Assembly: GCA_036677425.1 (NCBI GenBank)
Contig: JARFVT010000013.1
Location: forward strand, 62,001-126,000
Direction: 5' to 3'
Source of the DNA: JARFVT01 sp036677425
GTDB taxonomy: Bacteria; Pseudomonadota; Alphaproteobacteria; UBA8366; Aestuariispiraceae
DNA: 64,000 nt
Both the position numbers and the translations under genes were made by a program. Below, one piece after another: positions 44,954 to 54,261 of this stretch. The stretch's first letter is position 1. Each line of letters opens with the position of its first letter. A model generated the notes under the pieces. The model ran no database searches. It saw only the letters and a program-made list of their open reading frames with translations, and was not told the origin of the DNA.

Positions 44954-45436
44954 ATGCTAATAATGGAAGAAACAGCATATTTTGCAGCTGGCTGTTTTTG
45001 GGGTGTTGAGAAAAGCTTTGATAATATCAATGGCATAATAAACACCGCAGTTGGTTATAGCGGTGGTGATGGCATAGATGCCAATTATCAAAAAATCTGT
45101 ACTGGAACAACCAACCATGCGGAGGTTGTGGCGATAATTTTTAACCCTGAAATAATATCTTATGATAAATTATTAGATATATTTTGGCATTGCCATAACC
45201 CAACAGAGTTAAACCGCCAAGAAATTGATATTGGTCGGCAATATAGATCAGAAATATTCTATATTAATGTTATACAACAACGGCTTACCAATATATCAAT
45301 GCAAAAATTAACTGCAAGTAAAAAATATAATAAACCAATAGTAACTGCCATAAGCCCATTTGATATATTTTATATGGCGGAAGATTATCATCAACAATAT
45401 CTTAAAAAAAATAGCATATTTAACTGTGATAATTAA
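44954..45436 (+). CDS. msrA: Peptide-methionine (S)-S-oxide reductase
   Basis: MsrA repairs oxidised methionine. The catalytic motif AAGCFWGVEKSF lies near residue 11 with the nucleophilic Cys. GYSGG near 36, HAEVVAI near 55 and FWHCHNPT near 76 complete the active site. At 160 aa it is a short form without an MsrB fusion or signal peptide. The initial ATG at 44954 or the next at 44963 could be used. Confidence 0.95.
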   Translation: MLIMEETAYFAAGCFWGVEKSFDNINGIINTAVGYSGGDGIDANYQKICTGTTNHAEVVAIIFNPEIISYDKLLDIFWHCHNPTELNRQEIDIGRQYRSEIFYINVIQQRLTNISMQKLTASKKYNKPIVTAISPFDIFYMAEDYHQQYLKKNSIFNCDN

Positions 45437-45451
45437 TGACAAGCCATTAAT
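45432..45451. terminator. Short hairpin over convergent stop codons
   Basis: ATTAATG and CATTAAT pair around ACAAGC; the hairpin covers the end of msrA and the end of the UspA gene. It is short and AT-rich, so only a weak candidate for a shared terminator. Confidence 0.25.
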
Positions 45452-46274
45452 GTGAAAATAATACTGGTACGGTCATATGTTGCAAAATATATCTGGTTGC
45501 TCCACCCAATAGCATTTCACGCAACCGTTGATGTCCATAACCACCCATAACAATCATATCATGGCCATTATCGGCAACATCATTTAACAGCATATCGCCG
45601 ATACTAATCTTAGATGTCATTGTTCGGCTTACTTCGGGTTTTATGCCATGTTCTGACATATAGCGTGCTAAATCTGCGGCTGGAACTTCTTCATCGCCTT
45701 TTGGATTGCCAGAAAAAATACTAACATTATCGGCATATTTTAAAAATGGTACGGCATCATTAACCGCCCGTGCTGCCTCTCTACTATTATCCCATGCAAC
45801 CAAGATTGATTTGCCAAATGTCTCACCATGATTAATATATGGTATTATAAGAACTGGTCTGCCTGCCGCTAATATAATTTCATCAGGAATATTTTCATAG
45901 CCATTCATACTGCTATTATCTGTTTCTTGGCGTAAGATAATTAAATCATGATATCTTGACCTCGTAGATATGGTGGTTGCTAAATTTCCTTCGCCAATCT
46001 CCCAACTACAACGCCCTATTCTGCCTACAATTTTAAAAGCATCTTCAAATTCAGCTTTTGATGTTTTAAGCATAGAAGCTTGCGCTGCATCGAAATTTGT
46101 AAAGACTTCGGGTGGAATTTGTGCCGCTGCATAGGCAGGGATATAAGCTGGTAAACGATTGGCAAGGCCAGTTACATGTGCATCAAACCGATCAGCTAAA
46201 GACAAAGCAGCATCCAAGCATGATTTTGACCTACCATTATTATCCATATGCAGCAAAATTGACTTAATAGACAT
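45447..46274 (-). CDS. Universal stress protein, two UspA domains
   Basis: 275 aa with two Usp domains (about residues 1-140 and 150-275). The second has the ATP-binding type motif VMGGYGHQRLREMLLGGATRYIL near residue 240, ending in MTVPVLFSH. The first domain keeps the DAALSLADRFDAHVTGL helix but a degenerate nucleotide loop. Such proteins respond to stress by an unresolved mechanism. Single gene. Confidence 0.87.
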   Translation of the reverse strand: MSIKSILLHMDNNGRSKSCLDAALSLADRFDAHVTGLANRLPAYIPAYAAAQIPPEVFTNFDAAQASMLKTSKAEFEDAFKIVGRIGRCSWEIGEGNLATTISTRSRYHDLIILRQETDNSSMNGYENIPDEIILAAGRPVLIIPYINHGETFGKSILVAWDNSREAARAVNDAVPFLKYADNVSIFSGNPKGDEEVPAADLARYMSEHGIKPEVSRTMTSKISIGDMLLNDVADNGHDMIVMGGYGHQRLREMLLGGATRYILQHMTVPVLFSH

Positions 46275-46374
46275 AAGATATTCCCTTTATATTCATCATT
46301 ATAATATTTAATATATATATAAGGTTATCAAAATACTTTGATTATAATCAACTTTATTTAAATAATTTGGTTAA

Positions 46375-47124
46375 TTAGCGTGAAAGAGAGTTTAAATATG
46401 ATTTCACCGCCGTATCAAACCCCATATATAAGGCATCGGCGGTGAAGGCATGACCGATTGATACTTCATCTAAATATTTTATCGATGATTTAAAATATGG
46501 TAAATTTTCAATGGTTAAATCATGTCCCGCGTTAACGCCAAGGCCATTGACATGTGCCATATTGGCAGTTTTGATATATTGTGCCATGATTGCAACTTTA
46601 TTATCGCCATCAAATCCAGCGGCATAGGGTCCTGTATAAAGTTCTATCCTATCGCTGCCAATATTTTTTACTTTTGCCATTGAATTTTCACTATCATAAT
46701 CCATGAATAATGCTACACGACAACCATATGATTTTAATTCGGTAATTATTGGCCTAAGCCTTGCCTCGCTAGCAAACACATCCCAACCGCTATCCGATGT
46801 TGCAGCCATAGGATCATCAGGTACAAGCGTTACTTGTTGTGGTTTTATATCACGGCAAATTTTCATGAAATCATCAAATGGGTTACCTTCGATATTCAAT
46901 TCAATATTACGTGAATAATACCCATCATCGCGTAACATCTTATCAATTTCATAAGCATCATTATATCTTATATGCCGTTGATCAGGGCGCGGATGAATGG
47001 TTAAGCCATCGGCACCAGCTGCCAATATTGCACGTCCCGCTGCAACAGGACATGGATAACCCACATCACGTTGATTGCGTAATAATGCAATTTTATTTAA
47101 ATTAATACTTAATAAGCTTTTCAT
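46375..47124 (-). CDS. pdxJ: Pyridoxine 5'-phosphate synthase
   Basis: PdxJ condenses 1-deoxyxylulose 5-phosphate with 3-amino-2-oxopropyl phosphate to make pyridoxine phosphate. The TIM-barrel protein starts LSINLNKIALLRNQRDVGYP and has GADGLTIHPRPDQRHI near residue 41 and SIGHAFTADALYMG near the C-terminus. ATG 47124 gives 249 aa. It keeps the family's HPRxDxRHI motif, here HPRPDQRHI. Upstream frame extensions to 47196 are unlikely to be translated. It is not linked to acpS here. Confidence 0.93.
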   Translation of the reverse strand: MKSLLSINLNKIALLRNQRDVGYPCPVAAGRAILAAGADGLTIHPRPDQRHIRYNDAYEIDKMLRDDGYYSRNIELNIEGNPFDDFMKICRDIKPQQVTLVPDDPMAATSDSGWDVFASEARLRPIITELKSYGCRVALFMDYDSENSMAKVKNIGSDRIELYTGPYAAGFDGDNKVAIMAQYIKTANMAHVNGLGVNAGHDLTIENLPYFKSSIKYLDEVSIGHAFTADALYMGFDTAVKSYLNSLSR

Positions 47125-47251
47125 TATGATACAGACATAATTATATTTATAATGGCACTTAAAATATACTGTTATTATAAAATTAAACAGAGCCAATTAA
47201 CCATAAAATTGAAAGTCCATTTAATATATGCTTCTATTTAGATATTAGTTA

Positions 47252-47968
47252 TTATTTAACCTTATTATTTTTTTCTAATGTTATTAGCATCTTATGCGAT
47301 AACCAACGTGCCAAAAATGGATTTAATATTTCTTCAAGTTTTAATATAACCCTAATTGAACATATGGGTAAAAACCCATTAGAGCGCATAATATATGATA
47401 TAGGGTCGGCAAACATGCCAAGCCATTTGCGTTTTTTCATATTAAATTCAGGAAATTTCTCCATGAATATTATTCTATATTCCTGTTTGGTGAATAGCAT
47501 GGTCAAATAAGCAATATTATTATTTCGATCATTATTACTAACCTTGAAAGGGTTTATATTCATATTAATATGGCTGTCTTTTGCAAAGCTATACGATAAC
47601 CAGCTAACTAATGATATTGCAGGGTCTAATATAACTAGCCGTCCGCTAGGTTTTAATATGCGTAAAATTTCTGCGATTAGATCAATCGGGCTTGATGTCC
47701 TATATAAATAAGATTTTAAAATAACCCCATCAAAGCTTTGGTTATCATAACTAAATTCATCACCTAAGCGATGTTTTCTTATTTGTAATTTTTTATTTTC
47801 TATATCAAGATTACTAATATTAATATCGCCAATGGTTAAAATATTAACAGGATTATTACTATCAGCATCAATTAATAATTTTGATACTGATAATTCGGAT
47901 AATAATATTTGTTTATAATTATTTTCAACCGTATCAAATGCGTTAAATTTATTTTTAGAAGCAAAGTT
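47252..47968 (-). pseudogene. SAM-dependent methyltransferase remnant lacking a start and motif I
   Basis: One frame is open on the minus strand from 47968 (just after a TAA at 47969) to 47252, 238 codons. It reads FDGVILKSYLYRTSSPIDLI, then LRILKPSGRLVILDPAISLVSW, which match motifs post-I to III of class I methyltransferases. No ATG, GTG or TTG occurs in frame in the first 100 codons, and the glycine-rich SAM motif I is replaced by NILTIGDINI. A frameshift or deletion at the 5' end is likely. A start at an internal ATG (47563) would give only 103 aa without the catalytic fold. Confidence 0.55.
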
Positions 47969-48016
47969 TTACACCAAATATAATAATATTTCTTAATGAT
48001 TATATAAATAACTTAA

Positions 48017-49171
48017 TTAAACCCTAATGCCTCGCATGGTTTCGCTAATTAACCAATCGACAACGCTATTTAACGCATCATCTTGGCTTTTTCCATTGTC
48101 AATCGCATCATTGAATATAGAAATCTGTCTATGTGCGCTTGTACCGCGTTTAATGATATTTCTGGCATTTTCAACCTCTGCAATACAATCTAACCTTTCT
48201 TGGTCTTCTTTGGTTAATTCGATGATTTCCTCTAATAATTCATCATAAGGAATAATTTTTGCTTTGCCAAAATCTATCATACCTTTATCTATACCATGGC
48301 GTTGTGCCAACCATCTATTTTCATAAACCAGCATATTATTATAAACCCGCCAGCGTTGATTATCACGGCGCAACCGTTGCAACATGGAAAGTAAACAGGC
48401 ATAAATTGCGGCAATAGTAATACCATCATCAACGGTTGTTCAAATATCGGCGATACGCATTTCTAAAGTTGGCAAGCTAGAATGTGGTCTTATATCCCAC
48501 CATAATTTAGTAGAATCTGTCATTATTTCGGCTTCTTCTAAAATTTTTAAATGGCGTTGATATTCGGCCCAGCTTTCAAAACGCTCTGGCAGCCCAGTTC
48601 GTGGCAATTCATCAAATACCGCAAGGCGATAGCTCATTAATCCAGAATTTTGGCCACTCCAAAATGGTGAAGAGGTTGATAATGCCAACATATGCGGTAA
48701 AAAATATGCGATTTGATTTAATAAATCAATGCGATGCTCTTGGTTCGGCACGCCCACATGCACATGCATGCCACAAATAGCCAAGCGTTTTACAACCTGT
48801 TGTAGGTCGGTTGCCAAATTATTATATCTTTCTTTATCCGTATGCTGCAAATCCTTCCAATTTGCCAACGGATGGGTTGATGCCGCAATTGGTGCAAGAC
48901 TATATTTATCAGCGGCACAGGCCACCGCCATACGCATTTTTTTTAACTTTATCGATAATTCTTTAATTGAAATAGAAATACTTGTGCTAAGATCTACGTG
49001 TGATTTTAAAAATTCTGGCGTAGCAAAACCAATATCTTCATCAATTGAAGATGTTATATCATTAATTATTGCTTCTTGTGCTTCGACACTATCTGATAAT
49101 GATCTGGTTTCTTTATTAACCAGCAAATATTCTTCTTCAATACCAATTGTGAATATGTCATGCTTTGCCAT
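48017..49171 (-). pseudogene. YbdK/GCS2-type carboxylate-amine ligase interrupted by an in-frame TGA
   Basis: The frame encodes a glutamate-cysteine-ligase-type protein of 384 codons: FTIGIEEEYLLVNKETRSLS at the start, AASTHPLANWKD near residue 98 and GMHVHVGVPNQEHRIDLLNQ near 134. LPTLEMRIADI ends in TGA at 48440-48442. The same frame then continues TTVDDGITIAAIYACLLSML and RRDNQRWRVYNN to the normal C-terminus. In relatives I remember, the TGA position is a conserved Cys (RI-D-C). So it is a one-base nonsense change, or, less likely, a selenocysteine codon. TGA is a normal stop elsewhere in the window. Confidence 0.78.
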
Positions 49172-49202
49172 AAAATTATACCCTAGTTACTGTATATTAT
49201 AT

Positions 49203-49991
49203 TTAAAATGCTTTAAATAAGCTATTGTTATCTATAACCTCTATCATTGCATTGGCGATTATTTTGGCCCATTTTTGCTGCCCCAAAGCAGAGCGAATTA
49301 AATCCTGTCTTATTTCCAATAAAACATTCGGTAATTTTGCGGGTATAGCGTGGGTTTCTATGCTGTAACCATAAGGGTCCATCCCTGAATATGGTTTATT
49401 ATCGCCAATATATATATCAGGATTTTGTGCCGCCAATATTGCCATTAATTTTTCGCCCATGCGGCGATCTTTATTCATTAATACACCAATATGCCATGGG
49501 CGGGCTTTGCCATTCATTTTATCGGTACAGCTGTGAATAGAAATAATTGCAGGGAAATTTTTACCACAATGTTTTTTGTCAATTATTTGTTTAATCGCTC
49601 GGTGATATGGTGCGTAAATTTCATCAATACGTTGTTGTTTGTTAATATTAGTAATATGTCGATTGCCTTGAATGACAATGCCATCGCTTATTTCCCGAAT
49701 TAATGTAAAATCATCAATTGGGCGATTTATATCAATCACTAACCGTGAGAATCCGGCTAATATTGACGGTGCATTTAATTTTTCTGATAAAATTTTTGCA
49801 ATATTGGCTGCACCAATATCATAAGCAATATGGCTATCCATTATTTGATTATTTAACCCTAAATAGCCCAAGGATTTAGGAATTTTATCACTAGCATGGT
49901 CGCAAATAATGACAATATTTGATGTTGCATCAATATTATGAATATAAAATGCCTTTGCATCAGACCCAGTTAGTAAATTTCTATTTAACAT
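49203..49991 (-). CDS. N-formylglutamate amidohydrolase-family protein
   Basis: A 262-aa FGase-fold protein: IVIICDHASDKIPKSLGYLG near residue 27, SHIAYDIGA near 53 and SRLVIDINRP near 79. The pattern matches the HutG-like family seen next to GCS2-type ligases. It is 31 bp upstream of the broken ligase on the same strand, so the two probably formed an operon. Substrate unverified: no other histidine-degradation gene is present. Confidence 0.82.
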   Translation of the reverse strand: MLNRNLLTGSDAKAFYIHNIDATSNIVIICDHASDKIPKSLGYLGLNNQIMDSHIAYDIGAANIAKILSEKLNAPSILAGFSRLVIDINRPIDDFTLIREISDGIVIQGNRHITNINKQQRIDEIYAPYHRAIKQIIDKKHCGKNFPAIISIHSCTDKMNGKARPWHIGVLMNKDRRMGEKLMAILAAQNPDIYIGDNKPYSGMDPYGYSIETHAIPAKLPNVLLEIRQDLIRSALGQQKWAKIIANAMIEVIDNNSLFKAF

Positions 49992-50175
49992 TTGATATGT
50001 TCTTTGTTTAAATTATGCCATATTAATATTATTCAACTATATCTATTTTTTATCAGCTTTAAAGTGTATTTAATAGCTTATTAGTCTAAATATTAAAAGT
50101 TACTGGACTTGGGTGCTTTAAACATAAATTATGGCAATGAAAAATTTAATTTAATAATATAAGAGACCATATAAC

Positions 50176-51624
50176 TTGCGTGATTTTAGGCAGATTTTTT
50201 TTATTCTAGGTATTTTGCTGACAACCCTTGCCATTGCTATGCTTGTGCCAACAATTATCGATCTGGCCAGTGGCAATCATGATTGGCAGGTGTTTATCTC
50301 ATCGGCAGGATTTACATTATTTGTCGGTATATTGTTTATTTTAACGACAAGATCAAAATTTAAAAGCCTATCAATCCGTCAAGCATTCTTGCTGACCACT
50401 ATGTCATGGGTAATATTACCAATATTTGCCGCATTACCATTCACTTTTTCCGAATTAGATCTTGATTATACCGATGCATTTTTTGAATCGATGAGCGGCA
50501 TAACCACCACAGGATCAACCGTAATAACCGGTCTTGATACCGCGCCCCCTGGTATTTTATTATGGCGATCACTGCTGCAATGGCTAGGCGGTATTGGTAT
50601 CATTGTTATGGCGCTTAGCATCCTGCCAATGTTGCAAGTTGGCGGTATGCAATTATTTAAAATGGAATTTGCCGAACGCGTTGAAAAGGCCTTACCACGT
50701 GCCACACAGATGGGTGCATGGATAGCAATCATATATCTGATATTAACCATAATCTGTGCGACCCTATATTGGATGGTGGGGATGAGCGGATTTGACGCAA
50801 TAAATCATGCAATGACCACCGTTGCAACGGGCGGTTATTCAACCCATGATGATTCAATGGGATTATTTGATAATACGGGCGTTGATATTATTGCTACTAT
50901 ATTCATGATTTTAGGATCATTGCCATTTTTACTTTATCTTCAAGCAATTCATTCCAGCATAAGGCCATTGTTGAAAGATAGCCAAGTTAGGTGGTTTATA
51001 TCCATATTAAGCATCGCAATTATTTTCGTTATTGTTAATTTAATGCTTAAAAATGATTGGAATTTCTGGATGGCTTTGCGCTATGCCAGCTTCAATGTAA
51101 CATCAGTCATGACTGGCACAGGATATGCCACCGCTGATTACGGGCAATGGGGCTCGTTTTCTATAATAATGTTTTATTTATTAATGTTCATTGGTGGCTG
51201 TGCTGGTTCGACCACATGTGGTCTTAAAATTTTCCGTATTCAAGTGTTGTATGAAACCGCAAGGCGGCAATTAAGGCGGTTGTTACAGCCAAATGGGGTT
51301 TTCATTGCATATTATAATGGTAAATCCATACCATATTCCGTTGCCGATTCGGTGATGAGCTTTTTCTTTTTATTCGCGGTGATATTTTGCTTATTGGCGG
51401 CAGCCCTTGGTATGTTGGGGCTTGATTTTATAACTGCGACCAGCGGTGCCGGCGCCGCATTGGCAAATGTTGGCCCAGGGCTTGGACCTATAATTGGCCC
51501 ATCTGGCAATTTTTCAAGCCTGCCCGATGCGGCAAAATGGGTGATGAGCTTTGGTATGTTATTGGGAAGATTAGAAATTTTCACCGTCTTGGTTTTATTT
51601 TCTAGACATTTTTGGCAGGATTAA
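50176..51624 (+). CDS. trkH: TrkH-family potassium uptake protein
   Basis: A 482-aa membrane protein of the Trk/Ktr/HKT superfamily. Four selectivity-filter loops are visible: SGITTTGSTV near residue 108, TTVATGGYST near 213, SVMTGTGYAT near 313 and GPGLGPI near 434. It needs TrkA and a nucleotide for gating; trkA is not adjacent. The start appears to be TTG at 50176; no ATG lies near. Confidence 0.92.
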   Translation: MRDFRQIFFILGILLTTLAIAMLVPTIIDLASGNHDWQVFISSAGFTLFVGILFILTTRSKFKSLSIRQAFLLTTMSWVILPIFAALPFTFSELDLDYTDAFFESMSGITTTGSTVITGLDTAPPGILLWRSLLQWLGGIGIIVMALSILPMLQVGGMQLFKMEFAERVEKALPRATQMGAWIAIIYLILTIICATLYWMVGMSGFDAINHAMTTVATGGYSTHDDSMGLFDNTGVDIIATIFMILGSLPFLLYLQAIHSSIRPLLKDSQVRWFISILSIAIIFVIVNLMLKNDWNFWMALRYASFNVTSVMTGTGYATADYGQWGSFSIIMFYLLMFIGGCAGSTTCGLKIFRIQVLYETARRQLRRLLQPNGVFIAYYNGKSIPYSVADSVMSFFFLFAVIFCLLAAALGMLGLDFITATSGAGAALANVGPGLGPIIGPSGNFSSLPDAAKWVMSFGMLLGRLEIFTVLVLFSRHFWQD

Positions 51625-51631
51625 ACATTAT

Positions 51632-52528
51632 TCATATTTTATCATTATAATCTAAATTATAATCTAAATTATAACCAAACTCATAACCTAACATGGCAAT
51701 TTTACGCGCTAAACCCCAACGATAACCACCCAATGCGCCCGATTTCCTGATCACCATATGACAAGGTATCAACCATGATATGGGATTCATGCCAACCGCC
51801 GTGCCAACTGCCCTCGCGGCATTTGGCTTAAGACCGATATTCTTGGCTAAATTTCCGTAACTGCTTAATGACCCTGCGGGTAATGATAATAATGCCTGCC
51901 ATATTTTAATCTGAAAATCTGTACCTTTAAGCAATATGCGTAATGGCTTTGCCCTATTATCGCTATTTCCATGGCCTCGATTAAATATTTGGGTTACATA
52001 AACTGCGGTTGCGGTAATATCTTCAACAATTTTTGCCCGTGGCCAGCGATCTGCCATATCCTTAAAACAAGCCGCACCCCCTCTGTCATCCAAAAATGCC
52101 AGGCCGCATAAGCCTTTATCAGTTATCATCAGTAAAATATCGCCAAATATTGATTGATGCCAGCCATAACGTATAACCATGCCATCAGCCATTTTTTTAT
52201 ATTGCCCCGGCGACATTGCCTCTTGTTTAATGAATAAATCATGCAGCCGCGATGCACCAGATAATCCACTATCATAGCTAGCATTCATTATGCTTTGATT
52301 ATCATCCAGCATTAGTTTTGCTTTTTCAAGGGTGATTACGCCCAAGAATTTTTTTGGGCTTATGCCGACTAAATTAGAAAATATGCGTTGAAAATGAAAA
52401 TCACTTAAGCCGCTGTTACTGGCTATTGTAGTTAAATCAGGTTGTGATTGCCAATTATCAACGATGTAATTTAATCCGTCGCTAATTTTATTATAATTAT
52501 CAGCATTAATTTTATTAATATCATTCAT
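51632..52528 (-). CDS. Ada-like AraC/methylated-DNA-cysteine methyltransferase
   Basis: 298 aa: an AraC HTH domain (about residues 20-110, with FHFQRIFSNLVGISPKKFLG) followed by an O6-alkylguanine DNA methyltransferase domain (about 115-285). The acceptor Cys is in IPCHMVI (PCHRVI in most relatives) near residue 255. The Ada N-terminal zinc domain is missing, a common short form. The C-terminus has a small repeated YNLDYNLDYND stretch made by a 12-bp direct repeat. It would remove alkyl groups from DNA and perhaps regulate its own gene. Confidence 0.88.
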   Translation of the reverse strand: MNDINKINADNYNKISDGLNYIVDNWQSQPDLTTIASNSGLSDFHFQRIFSNLVGISPKKFLGVITLEKAKLMLDDNQSIMNASYDSGLSGASRLHDLFIKQEAMSPGQYKKMADGMVIRYGWHQSIFGDILLMITDKGLCGLAFLDDRGGAACFKDMADRWPRAKIVEDITATAVYVTQIFNRGHGNSDNRAKPLRILLKGTDFQIKIWQALLSLPAGSLSSYGNLAKNIGLKPNAARAVGTAVGMNPISWLIPCHMVIRKSGALGGYRWGLARKIAMLGYEFGYNLDYNLDYNDKI

Positions 52529-52594
52529 GGGTAAATATTATTATTAATTTAATCATAATGACACCCATTTCTTGCTATTATAATTTTATTTTTC

Positions 52595-52906
52595 CTAGTA
52601 GTTTTCAGAAATTTTCATTTCTAAAATAGCAGAAGAAAGACATTTGCCATGTGCATCCAGTGCGAGGGATTGGGTAACACCGCCATGTAAGGCTTGTGAT
52701 AATACAAAATTTAGGCTTTTTATATTGGGTAAGATAAACCGCTTAACATCTCCTAAGACAATATTTTTAAAATGGTTTGCTACTTTTTCTTCTGTAATCT
52801 CTTTCTTAATTATTGACCAATATTTATCTTCTTTTGCAATGACAGAAATATTTGAAATATTACCTTTATCACCAGTTCTGGAATGAGCAATGTCTCTTAA
52901 TAACAT
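52595..52906 (-). CDS. AtuA C-terminal-like small subunit
   Basis: A 103-aa protein beginning LRDIAHSRTGDKGNISNISV, the signature of the small AtuA C-terminal domain that is fused to AtuA in Pseudomonas but separate in many other bacteria. LSQALHGGVTQSLALDAHGK near residue 68 is also family-typical. It starts 3 bp after the AtuA-like gene, so both act together. The reaction is not established. Confidence 0.82.
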   Translation of the reverse strand: MLLRDIAHSRTGDKGNISNISVIAKEDKYWSIIKKEITEEKVANHFKNIVLGDVKRFILPNIKSLNFVLSQALHGGVTQSLALDAHGKCLSSAILEMKISENY

Positions 52907-52908
52907 GT

Positions 52909-54261
52909 TTAACTTTCTAATATTTTTAATTTTATATCAACAAGTTGCTTTGGAATGAGGGTCGATGCAACTGCAATGATTTTTTTAAAACTTGTTACAA
53001 CTCCGCCACCGCCGCTGGGGCCATTTAAATATAATGCCTCAACTTCTCTACAAATACGTTGGGCATTGAATTTATCTTGGCATCTGGCTACAAATCGCAT
53101 TCTAATTTCAGAATTATTTTCATAACCATTACTATCTTCACCAAAAATTGAATTGACCCCAATTAAATCACCACGGGTTTCAGTACAATTTATCGCCGTC
53201 AAATCAATCCTCTCTTTAATAATATTAATGGCTAACTTTCCGCGTTCAACACATCCTAACCCTGCATAAGAAATTTGCCCATCGCCAACCCAACCATCAT
53301 CATAACCAACAGACACTTTTAATTTACCAGTTCGCGCGCGTCCACTTCCTCCTGTTATTGCCACTCTATTTTCTCCCACCTGCTGGATCATTACATTTGA
53401 AAAATCAGCAATAACATCGGGTTGTAAATAAAATTTTGGATCATGGATTTCATATAGCAATTGTTCTTTGCAAGTAGCTTCACTTACAATGCCGCCTGAA
53501 TCTTTAACCTTAGTGATAACCGCATTACCTTCAAAATCTATCTCCGCTAATGGAAAACCAAGCTTGGCTATATTCGGGACTTCTTTTTGTCCTGGGTCGG
53601 AAAAATAACCGCCAGTTACTTGCCCTGCACATTCTAACATATGTCCAATAATCGTGCCACGACCTAATTTAATCCAATCATCCATCGCCCAACCAAATTC
53701 ATAAATCTGTGGTGCTAAAAACATCGATGAGTCTGATGCACGACCAGTAATAATGACATCTGCATTTTGCGCTAATGCCTCGACAATAGCTTCTGCCCCA
53801 ATATAAGCGTTGGCTGATATGAATCTGTCGCCAAGATAAGAAATAGAAGCTTGCGTTACATCTAATAAGCAGTTTTCCTTATCAATTTTATCAGCAATAT
53901 CATCACCAATAATTGTAATTATCTTTAAACCGTGAATGCCTAATGACCTTGCAACCTTTTGTACTTTTTTGCTGGCGGCTAGTGGATTTGCAGCCCCCAT
54001 ATTGGTTATAATTTTAATATTTTTCTGTTGGCAAATAGGTAATACGGCAACCATTCTTTGTTCTAATAATTTGTCGTAACCACCATTGGGGTTGGATAGT
54101 TTTTCAAGCTGAGCCAATGCAATTGTACGTTCTGCCAAACATTCAAAAACTAAATAATCAATATCACCTTTTTCACATAGTTCAACCGCTGGTTCTATTC
54201 TGTCCCCAGAGAAACCTGCACCCGTGCCAATTCGTAATATTTTATGGTTTCGCACGTTCAT
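52909..54261 (-). CDS. AtuA-family (DUF1446) acyl-CoA metabolism protein
   Basis: About 450 aa from ATG 54261, which overlaps the TRAP gene stop in an ATGA. The N-terminus ILRIGTGAGFSGDRIEPAVE and the segments ECLAERTIALAQL and GRASDSSMFLAPQIYEFGW are typical of the DUF1446/AtuA family. In Pseudomonas, AtuA belongs to acyclic terpene (geranyl/citronellyl-CoA) catabolism, but the role is undefined, and no geranyl-CoA carboxylase genes are present here. Coupling to a TAXI-TRAP transporter suggests catabolism of an imported organic acid. Confidence 0.85.
   Translation of the reverse strand: MNVRNHKILRIGTGAGFSGDRIEPAVELCEKGDIDYLVFECLAERTIALAQLEKLSNPNGGYDKLLEQRMVAVLPICQQKNIKIITNMGAANPLAASKKVQKVARSLGIHGLKIITIIGDDIADKIDKENCLLDVTQASISYLGDRFISANAYIGAEAIVEALAQNADVIITGRASDSSMFLAPQIYEFGWAMDDWIKLGRGTIIGHMLECAGQVTGGYFSDPGQKEVPNIAKLGFPLAEIDFEGNAVITKVKDSGGIVSEATCKEQLLYEIHDPKFYLQPDVIADFSNVMIQQVGENRVAITGGSGRARTGKLKVSVGYDDGWVGDGQISYAGLGCVERGKLAINIIKERIDLTAINCTETRGDLIGVNSIFGEDSNGYENNSEIRMRFVARCQDKFNAQRICREVEALYLNGPSGGGGVVTSFKKIIAVASTLIPKQLVDIKLKILES

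Noticed and set aside
48440..48442. TGA recoded as Trp across the genome
   Set aside because: TGA ends other intact genes here (for example atpF and the ABC ATPase), so it is an ordinary stop.
51635..51680. 12-bp direct repeat at the 3' end of the Ada-like gene as a mobile or regulatory element
   Set aside because: Only two to three imperfect units, in frame, giving YNLDYNLDYN; simple slippage explains it.
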